Positions 17,483 through 26,221 of a stretch of DNA of 61,667 nucleotides are shown piece after piece. Within the stretch, counting starts at the first letter, position 1. Every line of letters begins with the position of its first letter. The stretch is from contig CACGNZ010000007.1 of NCBI GenBank assembly GCA_902574475.1, positions 1 through 61,667 of the forward strand. The letters are read 5' to 3'. The notes below the pieces were generated by a model, which worked only from the letters and a program-made list of their open reading frames with translations, did no database searches and was not told the DNA's origin. Both the position numbers and the translations under genes were made by a program. The stretch is from an uncultured Alphaproteobacteria bacterium. Its GTDB lineage: Bacteria; Pseudomonadota; Alphaproteobacteria; HIMB59; GCA-002718135.

Positions 17483-18304
17483 GTTCTGTTAGTACTTATC
17501 TTTTTAGTCTATCCTTTTTTAAATTCATTTTACATGTCATTTCATAAATGGCCTGTATTTGGGGATGCAAAATTTGTGGGATTTAAAAATTACATTAAAG
17601 TTTGGAAAGATGATCAATTTTGGAACTCTCTATATTTTACTTTTCTTTATACTATTACAGTGACGCCAATGCTATTTGCATTAGCAATTCCAATAGCTTT
17701 ATTATGTAATATAAAAGCAAAAGGATCAACTCTTTTTAGAAGTGTATATTTTTTCCCTGTAGTTCTATCTTTTGCGGTTTCTGCATATGTATGGATGTGG
17801 TTGTACAATGAATCAAACGGAGTATTTATGTATGGTCTTAGATATTTTAGTATCGTATCAGATGATTATAATATTTGGTTAGAAAGAAATTCATCACTCT
17901 TAGCAGTTAATATTCAAATAACGTGGAAATTTTTTGGCATTTCAATGATTATATTGCTTGCGGGTTTGCAATCAATTAGTGATGATTATTATGAAGCCTC
18001 AAAATTAATGGGAGCTTCACGTATGCAAACCATATGGAATGTGACTCTACCTCTTATTAAAACATCAATTGTGTTATGTTTAATTTTATCAATTGCTGGT
18101 TCAATGCAGGTATATGAACCATTTTTAATCATGACACAAGGAAGTCCTGCAAATTCAACGAAAACATTAGTTATGCATATAGTCGATGTTGGTCTTGATT
18201 ATTATAAGCTTGGTCCTTCTGCTGCCATGGGCACTACATTAATGATAATATTACTTATTATTACTTCTTTGCAATTATCAATTTTACGAAAAGATAACAA
18301 ATGA
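17429..18304 (+). CDS. Sugar ABC transporter permease, MalF/UgpA type (locus 3)
   Basis: A 291-residue paralog of 2382 and 13271, with the EAA loop YEASKLMGASRMQTIW and LPLI. It starts 23 bp after SBP3 inside the covarying stem-loop and ends with an ATGA overlap onto the MalG-type gene. It is expected to form the pore with the product at 18301. Confidence 0.93.
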   Translation: MRRSDKEQIIGYLLILPAVLLVLIFLVYPFLNSFYMSFHKWPVFGDAKFVGFKNYIKVWKDDQFWNSLYFTFLYTITVTPMLFALAIPIALLCNIKAKGSTLFRSVYFFPVVLSFAVSAYVWMWLYNESNGVFMYGLRYFSIVSDDYNIWLERNSSLLAVNIQITWKFFGISMIILLAGLQSISDDYYEASKLMGASRMQTIWNVTLPLIKTSIVLCLILSIAGSMQVYEPFLIMTQGSPANSTKTLVMHIVDVGLDYYKLGPSAAMGTTLMIILLIITSLQLSILRKDNK

Positions 18305-19200
18305 AAAGATTTTCTAGTGATTATTATCTGTATTATTTATTAAATATTTCATTAGTTATTATTATTTTATTTCCAATATATTGGACTATTATATCTTCTC
18401 TCAAAACACCACCTGAATTAATTAGTAAGCAACAAACGTTTTATCCACATACAATTACTTTTGAATATTATGAAAGAATATTAACATATGGGTTTAAAGA
18501 AGTTGATGAGTCCGAAAATGTAACACTAGAGGACGGGCTTTTAAGTGCTGGAAATATATTTATTGCTTTTAAAAATAGTTTTATAGTTACTATAGGCACT
18601 ATCATTTTATCTTTAATTGTTTCAACTTTAGGAGGTTATGCTTTTACATTTTACAAATTTAAATTTAAAGAATATTTTTTTGTCTTTCTTCTTTTGCCTA
18701 TTCTAATTCCTAGTATTTCTTTAATTATTCCAATATACATATTACTCAAAAATTTAAATTTACTTGATACATATACAGCATTAATTTTTTTACACTCCAT
18801 GTCTATGGTGCCTCTAGGTATCTTTATGATGAGAAATGCCTTCAGTAGTATACCTAAATCTTTAAGGGAAGTGGCAATTTTAGAAGGATCTAATGATTTT
18901 AAAATTCTTTTAACAGTTCTAATGCCTCTAACTATTCCTGGAATTTTAACTGTTACTGTTTTTGCGATGTATGTATCGTGGAATGATTTCATATTAGCTT
19001 TTTTATTTATAAGTTCTGAAGATATGAAAATGCTTAATGTTGCACTTAAACATATAGCAACAGGTGCAAATCAATGGGAGATGAAATGGGGAGATCTTAC
19101 AGCTGGTTCTGTTGTAAGTTTCATTCCCCTAATAATTTTCTATGCTTTTCTTCAACAATACTTTGTCAGAGGTATTACGGGAGGCGCAGTGAAAGAATAA
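18301..19200 (+). CDS. Sugar ABC transporter permease, MalG type (locus 3)
   Basis: A 299-residue MalG paralog overlapping the MalF stop by four bases. The EAA loop is SLREVAILEGSNDFKI, and the end motif is slightly changed (FVRGITGGAVKE). The variable periplasmic insert is acidic (GFKEVDESENVTLEDGLL). The next gene begins 17 bp later, so the locus continues into the oxygenase and dehydrogenase genes. Confidence 0.93.
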   Translation: MKRFSSDYYLYYLLNISLVIIILFPIYWTIISSLKTPPELISKQQTFYPHTITFEYYERILTYGFKEVDESENVTLEDGLLSAGNIFIAFKNSFIVTIGTIILSLIVSTLGGYAFTFYKFKFKEYFFVFLLLPILIPSISLIIPIYILLKNLNLLDTYTALIFLHSMSMVPLGIFMMRNAFSSIPKSLREVAILEGSNDFKILLTVLMPLTIPGILTVTVFAMYVSWNDFILAFLFISSEDMKMLNVALKHIATGANQWEMKWGDLTAGSVVSFIPLIIFYAFLQQYFVRGITGGAVKE

Positions 19201-19217
19201 ATGAAAGGATATTTATA

Positions 19218-20219
19218 ATGTTTACTCAATCACAAATAGACCAATTCCATCATGATGGAACAATTATTGCTAAAAATTTAATTAAAGGTGAAGAATTAGA
19301 AAAACTTCAAGAGGCTGCAGACAAAGTTGTTAATAAGGGAATTGAAAATGCCCCTGAAGATATTCCAAATAATGAAAAGGAAAAACAATTTATATGGAAA
19401 GGTCTTGATGGATACATGCTCAAAAAAGATGGAAAACATATATATAGAAGAAGTCAAAATATGTTTGATAGAGATCCTGTCTTTAAAGCAGTTTGCACAA
19501 ATCCAGAAATTTTAAAACATTATGGACAACTTATTGGTCATTCTTTTATGCCTGCTGATGATGCAATGGTTGTTAAAGTACCTCACGGTGATGTTCCTGT
19601 ATTATGGCATCAAGATCCTCCTTATTTAAAAAAAGATTGGGATAAACTTCAACGTATTCCAAATATAGATTGTGACATTTATTTGGACCATTCAACAAAA
19701 GAAAATGGATGTCTCTGGGGGATTCCTGATCATCATTTAGTTGGTCATATAGAAATTGAAAATTTTTCAGAAGAACAGTTATTTAATTGTCCAGGCATTA
19801 TACCTTTTGAAACTGAACCAGGAGATGTTATTTTCCATTCTTTATCTGCACCACATGGATCTGCAGGAAATAAAACAGATGGTCTTAGAAGAACTTTTTA
19901 CATTCATTTCAATAATAAAGAAATTTATGAACAATGTTATAAGGATGATCCTCAAGTTATTAAAAGAAAAGAACAAAGAGATGGTTGGTTTTACGATTTT
20001 AATGAAAAAACAAAAAATAAACTTATTGAAATGAATGAATTACGACGTTCTATGGGATTTGAAATGCTCAATGAAAATGAAATATCAATTAGTAATGAAG
20101 GGTTTGAATATGTAGGTGGTGGCCCTAAAACACCGCAATTTCATTGGGAAACTCTAACAAATAAAATTGATCCTGAAAGAAGAAAATCATTAAAGGCACT
20201 TGATATTGTTCCTAAATAA
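19218..20219 (+). CDS. Phytanoyl-CoA dioxygenase (PhyH) family protein
   Basis: A 333-residue Fe(II)/2-oxoglutarate oxygenase of the PhyH family. Iron ligands H131 and D133 (WHQD) and H213 (PHGSAG) are visible, as is an Arg (224 or 225 in DGLRR) that would bind 2-oxoglutarate. I chose ATG 19218, with AAAGGA before it, over an upstream start that would overlap the permease. It is co-directional and tightly spaced with locus 3, so it probably hydroxylates or demethylates a compound brought in by SBP3. PhyH substrates vary widely. Confidence 0.85.
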   Translation: MFTQSQIDQFHHDGTIIAKNLIKGEELEKLQEAADKVVNKGIENAPEDIPNNEKEKQFIWKGLDGYMLKKDGKHIYRRSQNMFDRDPVFKAVCTNPEILKHYGQLIGHSFMPADDAMVVKVPHGDVPVLWHQDPPYLKKDWDKLQRIPNIDCDIYLDHSTKENGCLWGIPDHHLVGHIEIENFSEEQLFNCPGIIPFETEPGDVIFHSLSAPHGSAGNKTDGLRRTFYIHFNNKEIYEQCYKDDPQVIKRKEQRDGWFYDFNEKTKNKLIEMNELRRSMGFEMLNENEISISNEGFEYVGGGPKTPQFHWETLTNKIDPERRKSLKALDIVPK

Positions 20220-20240
20220 TGATGTATTTTGAGTAATATT

Positions 20241-21275
20241 ATGAAAAATGAATTTATGAATGTTCCAATCTTTACCGGAAAAGGTAAAGTACATTTTGAA
20301 GAAAGAAAAATTCCAACTCCAGGTGATAATCAACTTTTGATTCAAGCAAAAGCAAATTTATTGTGTGGCTCAGACAGAAATCAATTTTATAATGGAAGTC
20401 CTCAATGTATTCCAGGACATGAAGGGGCAGGTGTAATTGTCGATAAAGGAAAAAATGCAAAATTTGATATTGGCATGAAAGGTGCTGTATACCTATATGA
20501 TTATTGCCATAAATGTCGAAGTTGCCAATTAGGTTTAACTAATCAATGTTTACATAAAAACTGTGATTATGGTTTTAACGTTGATGGTGCTTTTTGTGAA
20601 TATTACCTTGTAAATGATTATGTTTTTTTTCCAGTTGATGAAAGTGTAGATGTAGTCAATGCAACTCTGTTACTAGATGTAATGGGTACAGGTGGTCATG
20701 CTACAAAAAGAGCTCAGTTAGTCCATAAAGATATTCAATCTGTACTAATAAATGGAGCGGGACCTATCGGTCTTGGACTTTTAGCGATGAGTAAATTAAC
20801 TTTTGCAAAAGATTTACCTGTTCTGATTAATGATGTTAAATCATCTAGATTGCCATTAGCGGAAAAGATGGGTGGCTTACCTATAGACTTATCAAAACAA
20901 TCTTTAGAAGAGGGAATGGAACAACATGGAATTAAAAATCCAGATGTTGCTATTGATGCCACAGGCAAAGCAATAGCCAGAAAAAATGCTCTTCAAGCTT
21001 TAGCTAAAAGAGGTGTGCTAGTTATGGTTGGTAATGGTGAAGGTTTGGAATTTGAGCAATATCCAGATATGGGAGGTCCTGAAAGAAGCATTCTTGGTAG
21101 TGAATATTTTTCTTACAATGAGATGGAAGCAAATCATGAATTACTTAAAAATAACCAAGAATATTTATCTCAAATAATTACACATCAATATAGCATTGAA
21201 GATGTTCAAAAATCTTACGAACATTTTTTCTCTCCTGAATCTGATGCAGGTAAAATAGCTGTTGTTCATAATTAA
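20241..21275 (+). CDS. Zinc-dependent medium-chain alcohol/polyol dehydrogenase
   Basis: An MDR-superfamily protein of about 344 residues. It shows the catalytic-zinc region (CGSD, GHEGAG), the four-cysteine structural zinc loop (C-x2-C-x2-C-x7-C in CHKCRSCQLGLTNQC) and the Rossmann motif NGAGPIGLG. It would oxidise an alcohol or polyol carbon with NAD(P). The start is uncertain: ATG 20241 is chosen, TTG 20229 and ATG 20256 are possible. It lies between PhyH and a Gfo/Idh/MocA gene with very short gaps, so it is likely part of one catabolic operon. Confidence 0.88.
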   Translation: MKNEFMNVPIFTGKGKVHFEERKIPTPGDNQLLIQAKANLLCGSDRNQFYNGSPQCIPGHEGAGVIVDKGKNAKFDIGMKGAVYLYDYCHKCRSCQLGLTNQCLHKNCDYGFNVDGAFCEYYLVNDYVFFPVDESVDVVNATLLLDVMGTGGHATKRAQLVHKDIQSVLINGAGPIGLGLLAMSKLTFAKDLPVLINDVKSSRLPLAEKMGGLPIDLSKQSLEEGMEQHGIKNPDVAIDATGKAIARKNALQALAKRGVLVMVGNGEGLEFEQYPDMGGPERSILGSEYFSYNEMEANHELLKNNQEYLSQIITHQYSIEDVQKSYEHFFSPESDAGKIAVVHN

Positions 21276-21278
21276 TTT

Positions 21279-22259
21279 ATGAAAAAGATAAAAGTTGCAC
21301 TTATTGGGACTGGAAATTGGTCTTTACAACATTGCCGTATTCTTTCACAAAGCCCTCAAGTGGAGTTCTGTGGCATTTTAGGAAGAAATAAAGAAAGAAC
21401 TAAAAACAGAGCCAAACTTTATGATGTTCCATATTATATTGATTTCAAAGAACTAATAAAAAATCAAAAACCTGATTTAATAAATATAAGTCTTCCAAAT
21501 GAGCATCATTACGACATGACAATGAAAGTGATTAAATCTAACACTCCTTTATTTGTTGAGAAGCCTCTTGTTTTTAAAATGAGTGAAGCAAATAAACTTT
21601 TAACTGAAGCTAAAAAAAGAAATCTCTTTTTTGGAATTAATTTTAATTGGCATTATTCTACTCCAGTAAAAAAAGCGATTAAAGCAATTAAAAATAATCA
21701 GTTAGGAGAAATTAATTTTATTACATGGAGATTTGGAGGTGGAGGAGGTGGAAAAAATTTAGATCCTAACGGGAACTTAATTGAAACTCAATGCCATGGA
21801 TTTGATATGCTTGAATATTTAAATGGACCAATAAAATCGGTTCATTCATTTATGACAGATAAAACAAAAAAAGGTTTTAGTACGATGGTTGTATCAATGA
21901 ATTTCAAAAACAAATCAATTGGAAGCTTGCTTGGATCATATGATACATCTTATCAATATCCTAATTCTCATTATGTAGAAATAAATGGGTCAAAGGGAAG
22001 AATTTTAATAGAGGATCAGGTACAAAAATATACATTTAATAAGAAAGATAGTGAAACCGCTGAAGTGTGGAAAGCAGGATTTTTTAATGATTACGAAAGA
22101 GAGTTTTTGCGAACGTTTGATGAGCATTATAAAGAAGTAATTAATAATTTCATAAAAGGGAAGAACCCTCCAATACATGCTAAGGCTGGAAAACGAGCTC
22201 TAGAACTTGCACTTGCATCAATTAAATCTTTTAAGTTAAAAAAAGTTATAAATATTTAG
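21279..22259 (+). CDS. Gfo/Idh/MocA-family oxidoreductase
   Basis: A 326-residue NAD(P)-dependent oxidoreductase. The N-terminal Rossmann fold has GTGNWSLQHC, and the family EKP motif (FVEKPLVF, about residue 97) carries the catalytic Lys. The C-terminal alpha/beta domain follows. These enzymes oxidise or epimerise sugars, inositols and their derivatives. Its ATG is 4 bp after the dehydrogenase stop. Its stop codon overlaps the stop of the convergent PhyH gene. In context it probably acts on the locus 3 sugar. Confidence 0.88.
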   Translation: MKKIKVALIGTGNWSLQHCRILSQSPQVEFCGILGRNKERTKNRAKLYDVPYYIDFKELIKNQKPDLINISLPNEHHYDMTMKVIKSNTPLFVEKPLVFKMSEANKLLTEAKKRNLFFGINFNWHYSTPVKKAIKAIKNNQLGEINFITWRFGGGGGGKNLDPNGNLIETQCHGFDMLEYLNGPIKSVHSFMTDKTKKGFSTMVVSMNFKNKSIGSLLGSYDTSYQYPNSHYVEINGSKGRILIEDQVQKYTFNKKDSETAEVWKAGFFNDYEREFLRTFDEHYKEVINNFIKGKNPPIHAKAGKRALELALASIKSFKLKKVINI

Positions 22260-23056
22260 CGCTGATAAACAATTTTGTTCATCGGATGATCTGCTATTTC
22301 TCCTGCTTTTTTTCCACCAAGAAATAATTCAGCATCTCCTTTTCTATCTTTTGTATCAAGTTTACCTACACGAGATCCATCTGCATAGTATGTTACAACC
22401 ATTGCTTCACGTATTTTGTCTGATTTATTTAATCCAGCTCCGTGAATAGTCCAACCAAAGTGGAAAGTGCAATCTCCTGCATTTATTGAATCTAATTCTA
22501 CAATTTCTAAATTTTGTTCTTCAATTATTTTATCATAATGATCTTCAGATTTTTGATTAATCGATATTCCCATTAAATCACCCATGTTATGTGATTGTTT
22601 GACAAATCGCATAATACCCATGTCTTTACTGCAATCAATTAAAGGCATCCACATTCCAATATGAAGATTTGTATCAAGTGGCCAAAAAAACTGATCTTGA
22701 TGCCAGTATGATTTTGTATCTCCTGGATGTTTAAAAATCGCTTGCTCATGAAATATTCGAACAGCATCAACCTTCATTAAATCAGCAGCAATTTTCCCTA
22801 AACGTTTTGATAAACAAAATTTTTCAACACCTTTAGAATCATAGCGGATATTAAGTGCTTGATAAAAAGCACCACCAAATTCTTTATCTTTATCTTTATT
22901 TCTTTCTTCTGCTACTTTTTTTATTTCATCTCTATATGCAGAAATTTCACTTTTTGATAAAACGTTTTTTAAAACCACAAAACCATTCTGCCAAAAATAG
23001 TCAACGTTTTCGTTGGAAATTAGGTATGAGTTATCAAGATTTGGTAAATTATTCAT
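22256..23056 (-). CDS. Phytanoyl-CoA dioxygenase (PhyH) family protein, second copy
   Basis: A protein of about 266 residues with iron ligands H119, D121 (YWHQD) and H205 (IHGAG), and R216 for 2-oxoglutarate. It is only distantly related to the product at 19218 and shorter. ATG 23056 is preferred to a TTG at 23092, which would extend into the promoter region of SBP4. It is the only reverse-strand gene between loci 3 and 4. Its TAA overlaps the TAG of the Gfo/Idh/MocA gene by two bases. Confidence 0.83.
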   Translation of the reverse strand: MNNLPNLDNSYLISNENVDYFWQNGFVVLKNVLSKSEISAYRDEIKKVAEERNKDKDKEFGGAFYQALNIRYDSKGVEKFCLSKRLGKIAADLMKVDAVRIFHEQAIFKHPGDTKSYWHQDQFFWPLDTNLHIGMWMPLIDCSKDMGIMRFVKQSHNMGDLMGISINQKSEDHYDKIIEEQNLEIVELDSINAGDCTFHFGWTIHGAGLNKSDKIREAMVVTYYADGSRVGKLDTKDRKGDAELFLGGKKAGEIADHPMNKIVYQR

Positions 23057-23098
23057 ATAAATCAACAATATATTATCTTTTATTTTATCCAAAATCTA

Positions 23099-23126
23099 TT
23101 GAATTTTACTTTCATTCAGATAGAAT
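23099..23126 (+). promoter_or_regulatory. Candidate sigma70-type promoter for locus 4
   Basis: TTGAAT at 23099-23104, a 16-bp spacer and TAGAAT at 23121-23126 end 28 bp before the SBP4 ATG. The layout is the same as for SBP3. Confidence 0.4.
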
Positions 23127-23154
23127 TTTTTCATAAATATAATTGGGAGGTTAT

Positions 23155-24435
23155 ATGAAGAAAATAATTTTATCTATTTTCGCTTCCATAATTTTATCAG
23201 TTACTTCTTTTAGTGCTTTTGCTAAAACTGAAGTTATTTGGTGGGATCTACTTGGTGGTGGAGATGGTGTAAGAATGTCTCAAATGATTGATGCATTTGA
23301 AAAAGAAAATCCTGACATTGATATTGTGAACTCTACTTTAGAGTGGGGCCCACCATATTATGCAAAACTACAAACATCAGCTGCAATTGGTGAGCAGCCT
23401 GACATTGCGATTTATCATATTTCAAGATATCAAATGGCAAAAGGTACAAATATTTTTAGTCCTATATCTGTAGATGAATTAGCAAGTGTTGGCGTTACAG
23501 CGGATCAGTATTATGAACCAATCTGGAATAAAGCTAAAGCTGATGACGATGGTTATCTGTTCGGTCTTCCATTAGATAATCCATTATATGTTATGCATAT
23601 AAATTTGGATATGTTTGAAGAGGCTGGATTGCTTGATGAAAATGGTCATCCAACTGCATTGAATGGCGATTTTGATAATTTTATGGCTCAAATGGAAAAA
23701 CTTAAAGCTATAACTGGTGATACACCACCAATTAGTTTTGTTAACTCAAGCCAATATGCAATTTATTGGTGGATGTTATCTATTATTTATCAAATAGGAG
23801 GAGAAATTTGGAATCCTGATGATGGATATTGCCCTGGTGATCAATGCGAAAAATCAATGCAATTCTTAGCTGACCTTGTAGATAAAGGTTATATGAATAG
23901 AAACGCTGATGGCGCTACAGAACAAGGTAACTTTGTAAGTGGTAAATCTGCTATATATATTGACGGTGGATGGAATACTCCAACTCATGTTGATTTGGCA
24001 AGAAAAAATGAATTACCATTCAAATACGGAGCATTTAAAATACCTCAACTTGGGCCAACAATGGCAGCAATGTTGCACTCTCATACTTTTATAATTCCTC
24101 ATAGTGATGTTGATCCAATTTCTGATGAAAAAAGAGCAGCAGTTCTAAGAATAATGGGATGGTTCTCTAAGAATAGTTTGTACTGGGCTACAGCTGGTCA
24201 CTATTTACCTCATAGACCAACCGTTGAGTCACCGTTCTTCCAGAATATGTGGCCTAATAGTGGTTACGCTGATGTAGGTGAAGTTGGTTTCTTTGAACCA
24301 AATCATCCAATTTTTGGAATAGCAGGACCTTCTTACGATGTAATGGGCAACTGGTTTCCAGGTGGAGTTAATGGTGATATTAGTGTTGAAGAAGCAATTC
24401 AAGGCGCTAGAGAAGAAATGAATGCCATGATGTAA
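23155..24435 (+). CDS. Sugar ABC transporter substrate-binding protein (SBP4, CUT1 type)
   Basis: A 426-residue family 1 binding protein with signal peptide 1-23 (to AFA, then KTEVIWWDLLGG). A TGGGAGGTT Shine-Dalgarno precedes ATG 23155. It is clearly less related to SBP1-3: the AMIGTGNF segment is replaced by AIYIDGGWNTP. It heads a locus with two permeases and a GH51 arabinofuranosidase overlapping the last one, so an arabinose-containing oligosaccharide is the likely ligand. Confidence 0.93.
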   Translation: MKKIILSIFASIILSVTSFSAFAKTEVIWWDLLGGGDGVRMSQMIDAFEKENPDIDIVNSTLEWGPPYYAKLQTSAAIGEQPDIAIYHISRYQMAKGTNIFSPISVDELASVGVTADQYYEPIWNKAKADDDGYLFGLPLDNPLYVMHINLDMFEEAGLLDENGHPTALNGDFDNFMAQMEKLKAITGDTPPISFVNSSQYAIYWWMLSIIYQIGGEIWNPDDGYCPGDQCEKSMQFLADLVDKGYMNRNADGATEQGNFVSGKSAIYIDGGWNTPTHVDLARKNELPFKYGAFKIPQLGPTMAAMLHSHTFIIPHSDVDPISDEKRAAVLRIMGWFSKNSLYWATAGHYLPHRPTVESPFFQNMWPNSGYADVGEVGFFEPNHPIFGIAGPSYDVMGNWFPGGVNGDISVEEAIQGAREEMNAMM

Positions 24436-24445
24436 TTTAAAATTT

Positions 24446-24472
24446 AGGCTGCAGTGTATTTGACTGCAGCCT
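24446..24472 (+). terminator. Hairpin between SBP4 and the MalF-type gene (possible attenuator)
   Basis: A perfect 10-bp stem (aggctgcagt with actgcagcct), a 7-nt loop and a following T-rich stretch lie 10 bp after the SBP4 stop and 21 bp before the permease ATG. It has the form of an intrinsic terminator but sits inside an operon, so partial termination or 3'-end protection of the SBP4 mRNA is likely. Confidence 0.7.
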
Positions 24473-24493
24473 TATTTTATTTAATATATAAAT

Positions 24494-25381
24494 ATGAATA
24501 GAAATATACAATCCAATTTGACAGCATGGGTATTAATTTTTCCATTTGTATTTTTTTTTACAGTTTTTCTAATATATCCGTTTGCATATACAGTAGTTCA
24601 TAGTTTTACAGATTCTCCTTTAATTGGTTGGGGTAATTGGGTTGGTTTAGAAAATTATCAAAAAATTTTAAAAGATAAACTTTTTGGTAAATCGATTTAT
24701 CAGACATTTATTTTTGTTGTTTGGACTGTAATTCCAAATACTGTTCTTGGTTTAGCAATTGCAATGATGATACACCGAATACAGTCAACTATATATGCAG
24801 CAATTATTTTAGGATGTTTTTTTATTCCTCATATTTTGCCAGTGACAGTTGTAACAGATTTATGGACATCTATGACATCAAATGATTTAGGAATTATTCA
24901 ATGGATTGTTAAAATGTTTCAAGATGATCCAATTCCTTTTTTTAGACATAAGGTTTGGGCTATGCCATCAGTTGCACTTATTACAGTTTGGTGGACAGTT
25001 GGTTTTAATGTCCTTCTTTTTCTAGCGGGATTAAAAATGATTAATCCTGAAATTTATGAAGCTTCTGAAATTGATGGAGCAAATAGATGGCATAAATTTA
25101 GATTTATTACATGGCCTCTTATTTGGCCAATTACAGCTCTAGTATTAACATTACAGTTAATTTTTCAATTAAAAATCTTTGATCAAATGTTCTTATTAAC
25201 TGGAGGAGGTCCTTATAATAAAACCATGGTTGTTCTTTACCATGTGTACAAACAATCTTTTATGATGAACAAAGGTGGATATGCTTCCGCAATTGCCTTA
25301 CTAATTTTCCTTTTTATAATTTTTGTCTCCGTAGCAAATTATTATATGCTTAGAGCAGTAGATTTAGATAAGCAGAGATAG
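24494..25381 (+). CDS. Sugar ABC transporter permease, MalF/UgpA type (locus 4)
   Basis: A 295-residue six-helix permease with the EAA loop YEASEIDGANRWHKFRFITWP. It begins 58 bp after SBP4 with no good Shine-Dalgarno, downstream of the hairpin. It is not a close paralog of the locus 1-3 MalF proteins; its sequence fits the more usual CUT1 permeases. No ATPase gene accompanies it. Confidence 0.92.
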   Translation: MNRNIQSNLTAWVLIFPFVFFFTVFLIYPFAYTVVHSFTDSPLIGWGNWVGLENYQKILKDKLFGKSIYQTFIFVVWTVIPNTVLGLAIAMMIHRIQSTIYAAIILGCFFIPHILPVTVVTDLWTSMTSNDLGIIQWIVKMFQDDPIPFFRHKVWAMPSVALITVWWTVGFNVLLFLAGLKMINPEIYEASEIDGANRWHKFRFITWPLIWPITALVLTLQLIFQLKIFDQMFLLTGGGPYNKTMVVLYHVYKQSFMMNKGGYASAIALLIFLFIIFVSVANYYMLRAVDLDKQR

Positions 25382-25384
25382 AAT

Positions 25385-26221
25385 ATGAAAAAAACAGATA
25401 TAACAATAAGTTGGTTTTTATTAGGGTTACTTACTCTTATTACTGCATATATTTTTATATTTCCTATGCTTTGGGGGATATCAACTTCTTTAAAAAGTGA
25501 AGTAGAATTTTTAGATGTTGAAAGTTGGGGCATTATTCCAGATAATATCACATTTGAGCATTTTGTTTATATGTTCACTAAATCATCAATGATGACTTGG
25601 TATATAAATTCCATGATGACTTCTGTTGGTGTGACCTTACTTGTTATTATTATCAGTATGCCTTGTGGTTATGCTTTGTCACAAATTCAATTTACAGGAA
25701 AAAATTTTATTTTCGTGTGTGTTGTTTTAAGTATAATGGTTCCAGGAACAGCCCTTGTTATTGCCTTATTTATTTTTGTTGCTGAATTACGTTTAATAAA
25801 TACCTGGACAGGCATTATTTTACCTCAAGTTATTTCCCCTGTCTGTGTAATTGTTTATAAACAATTTTTTGATCAAGTCCCAAAAGAATTACGCGAAGCA
25901 TCTTTAATTGATGGGGCTAGTGAATTTCAAATTCTTTTAAGGGTATATATGCCTTTAAATTGGGGAATCACTGCAGCTTTAGCATTAGTAACTTTTATAG
26001 GCGCATGGAATAATTTTTTCTGGCCATTCATTATGACAACAAAAACTGAAATGTATACAATTACAGCAGGCATGTCTCAGGTTGATGAAGCCTGGGGTGT
26101 AAAAAATGCTTATATGATGGCCGTTGCAATGGCTGCCTCTTTACCAGTTGTTTTAGCGTATATAATTTTTCAAAGAAGAATAACACAAGCTATAATGTTA
26201 ACTTCTGGTATTAAGGGCTAA
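25385..26221 (+). CDS. Sugar ABC transporter permease, MalG type (locus 4)
   Basis: A 278-residue permease with the EAA loop ELREASLIDGASEFQILLRVYMP. It starts 3 bp after the MalF-type stop and shares one base (TAATG) with the GH51 gene, so translation is probably coupled. It lacks the GSAVKE ending and the periplasmic insert of the locus 1-3 MalG proteins, and ends in RRITQAIMLTSGIKG. Confidence 0.92.
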   Translation: MKKTDITISWFLLGLLTLITAYIFIFPMLWGISTSLKSEVEFLDVESWGIIPDNITFEHFVYMFTKSSMMTWYINSMMTSVGVTLLVIIISMPCGYALSQIQFTGKNFIFVCVVLSIMVPGTALVIALFIFVAELRLINTWTGIILPQVISPVCVIVYKQFFDQVPKELREASLIDGASEFQILLRVYMPLNWGITAALALVTFIGAWNNFFWPFIMTTKTEMYTITAGMSQVDEAWGVKNAYMMAVAMAASLPVVLAYIIFQRRITQAIMLTSGIKG

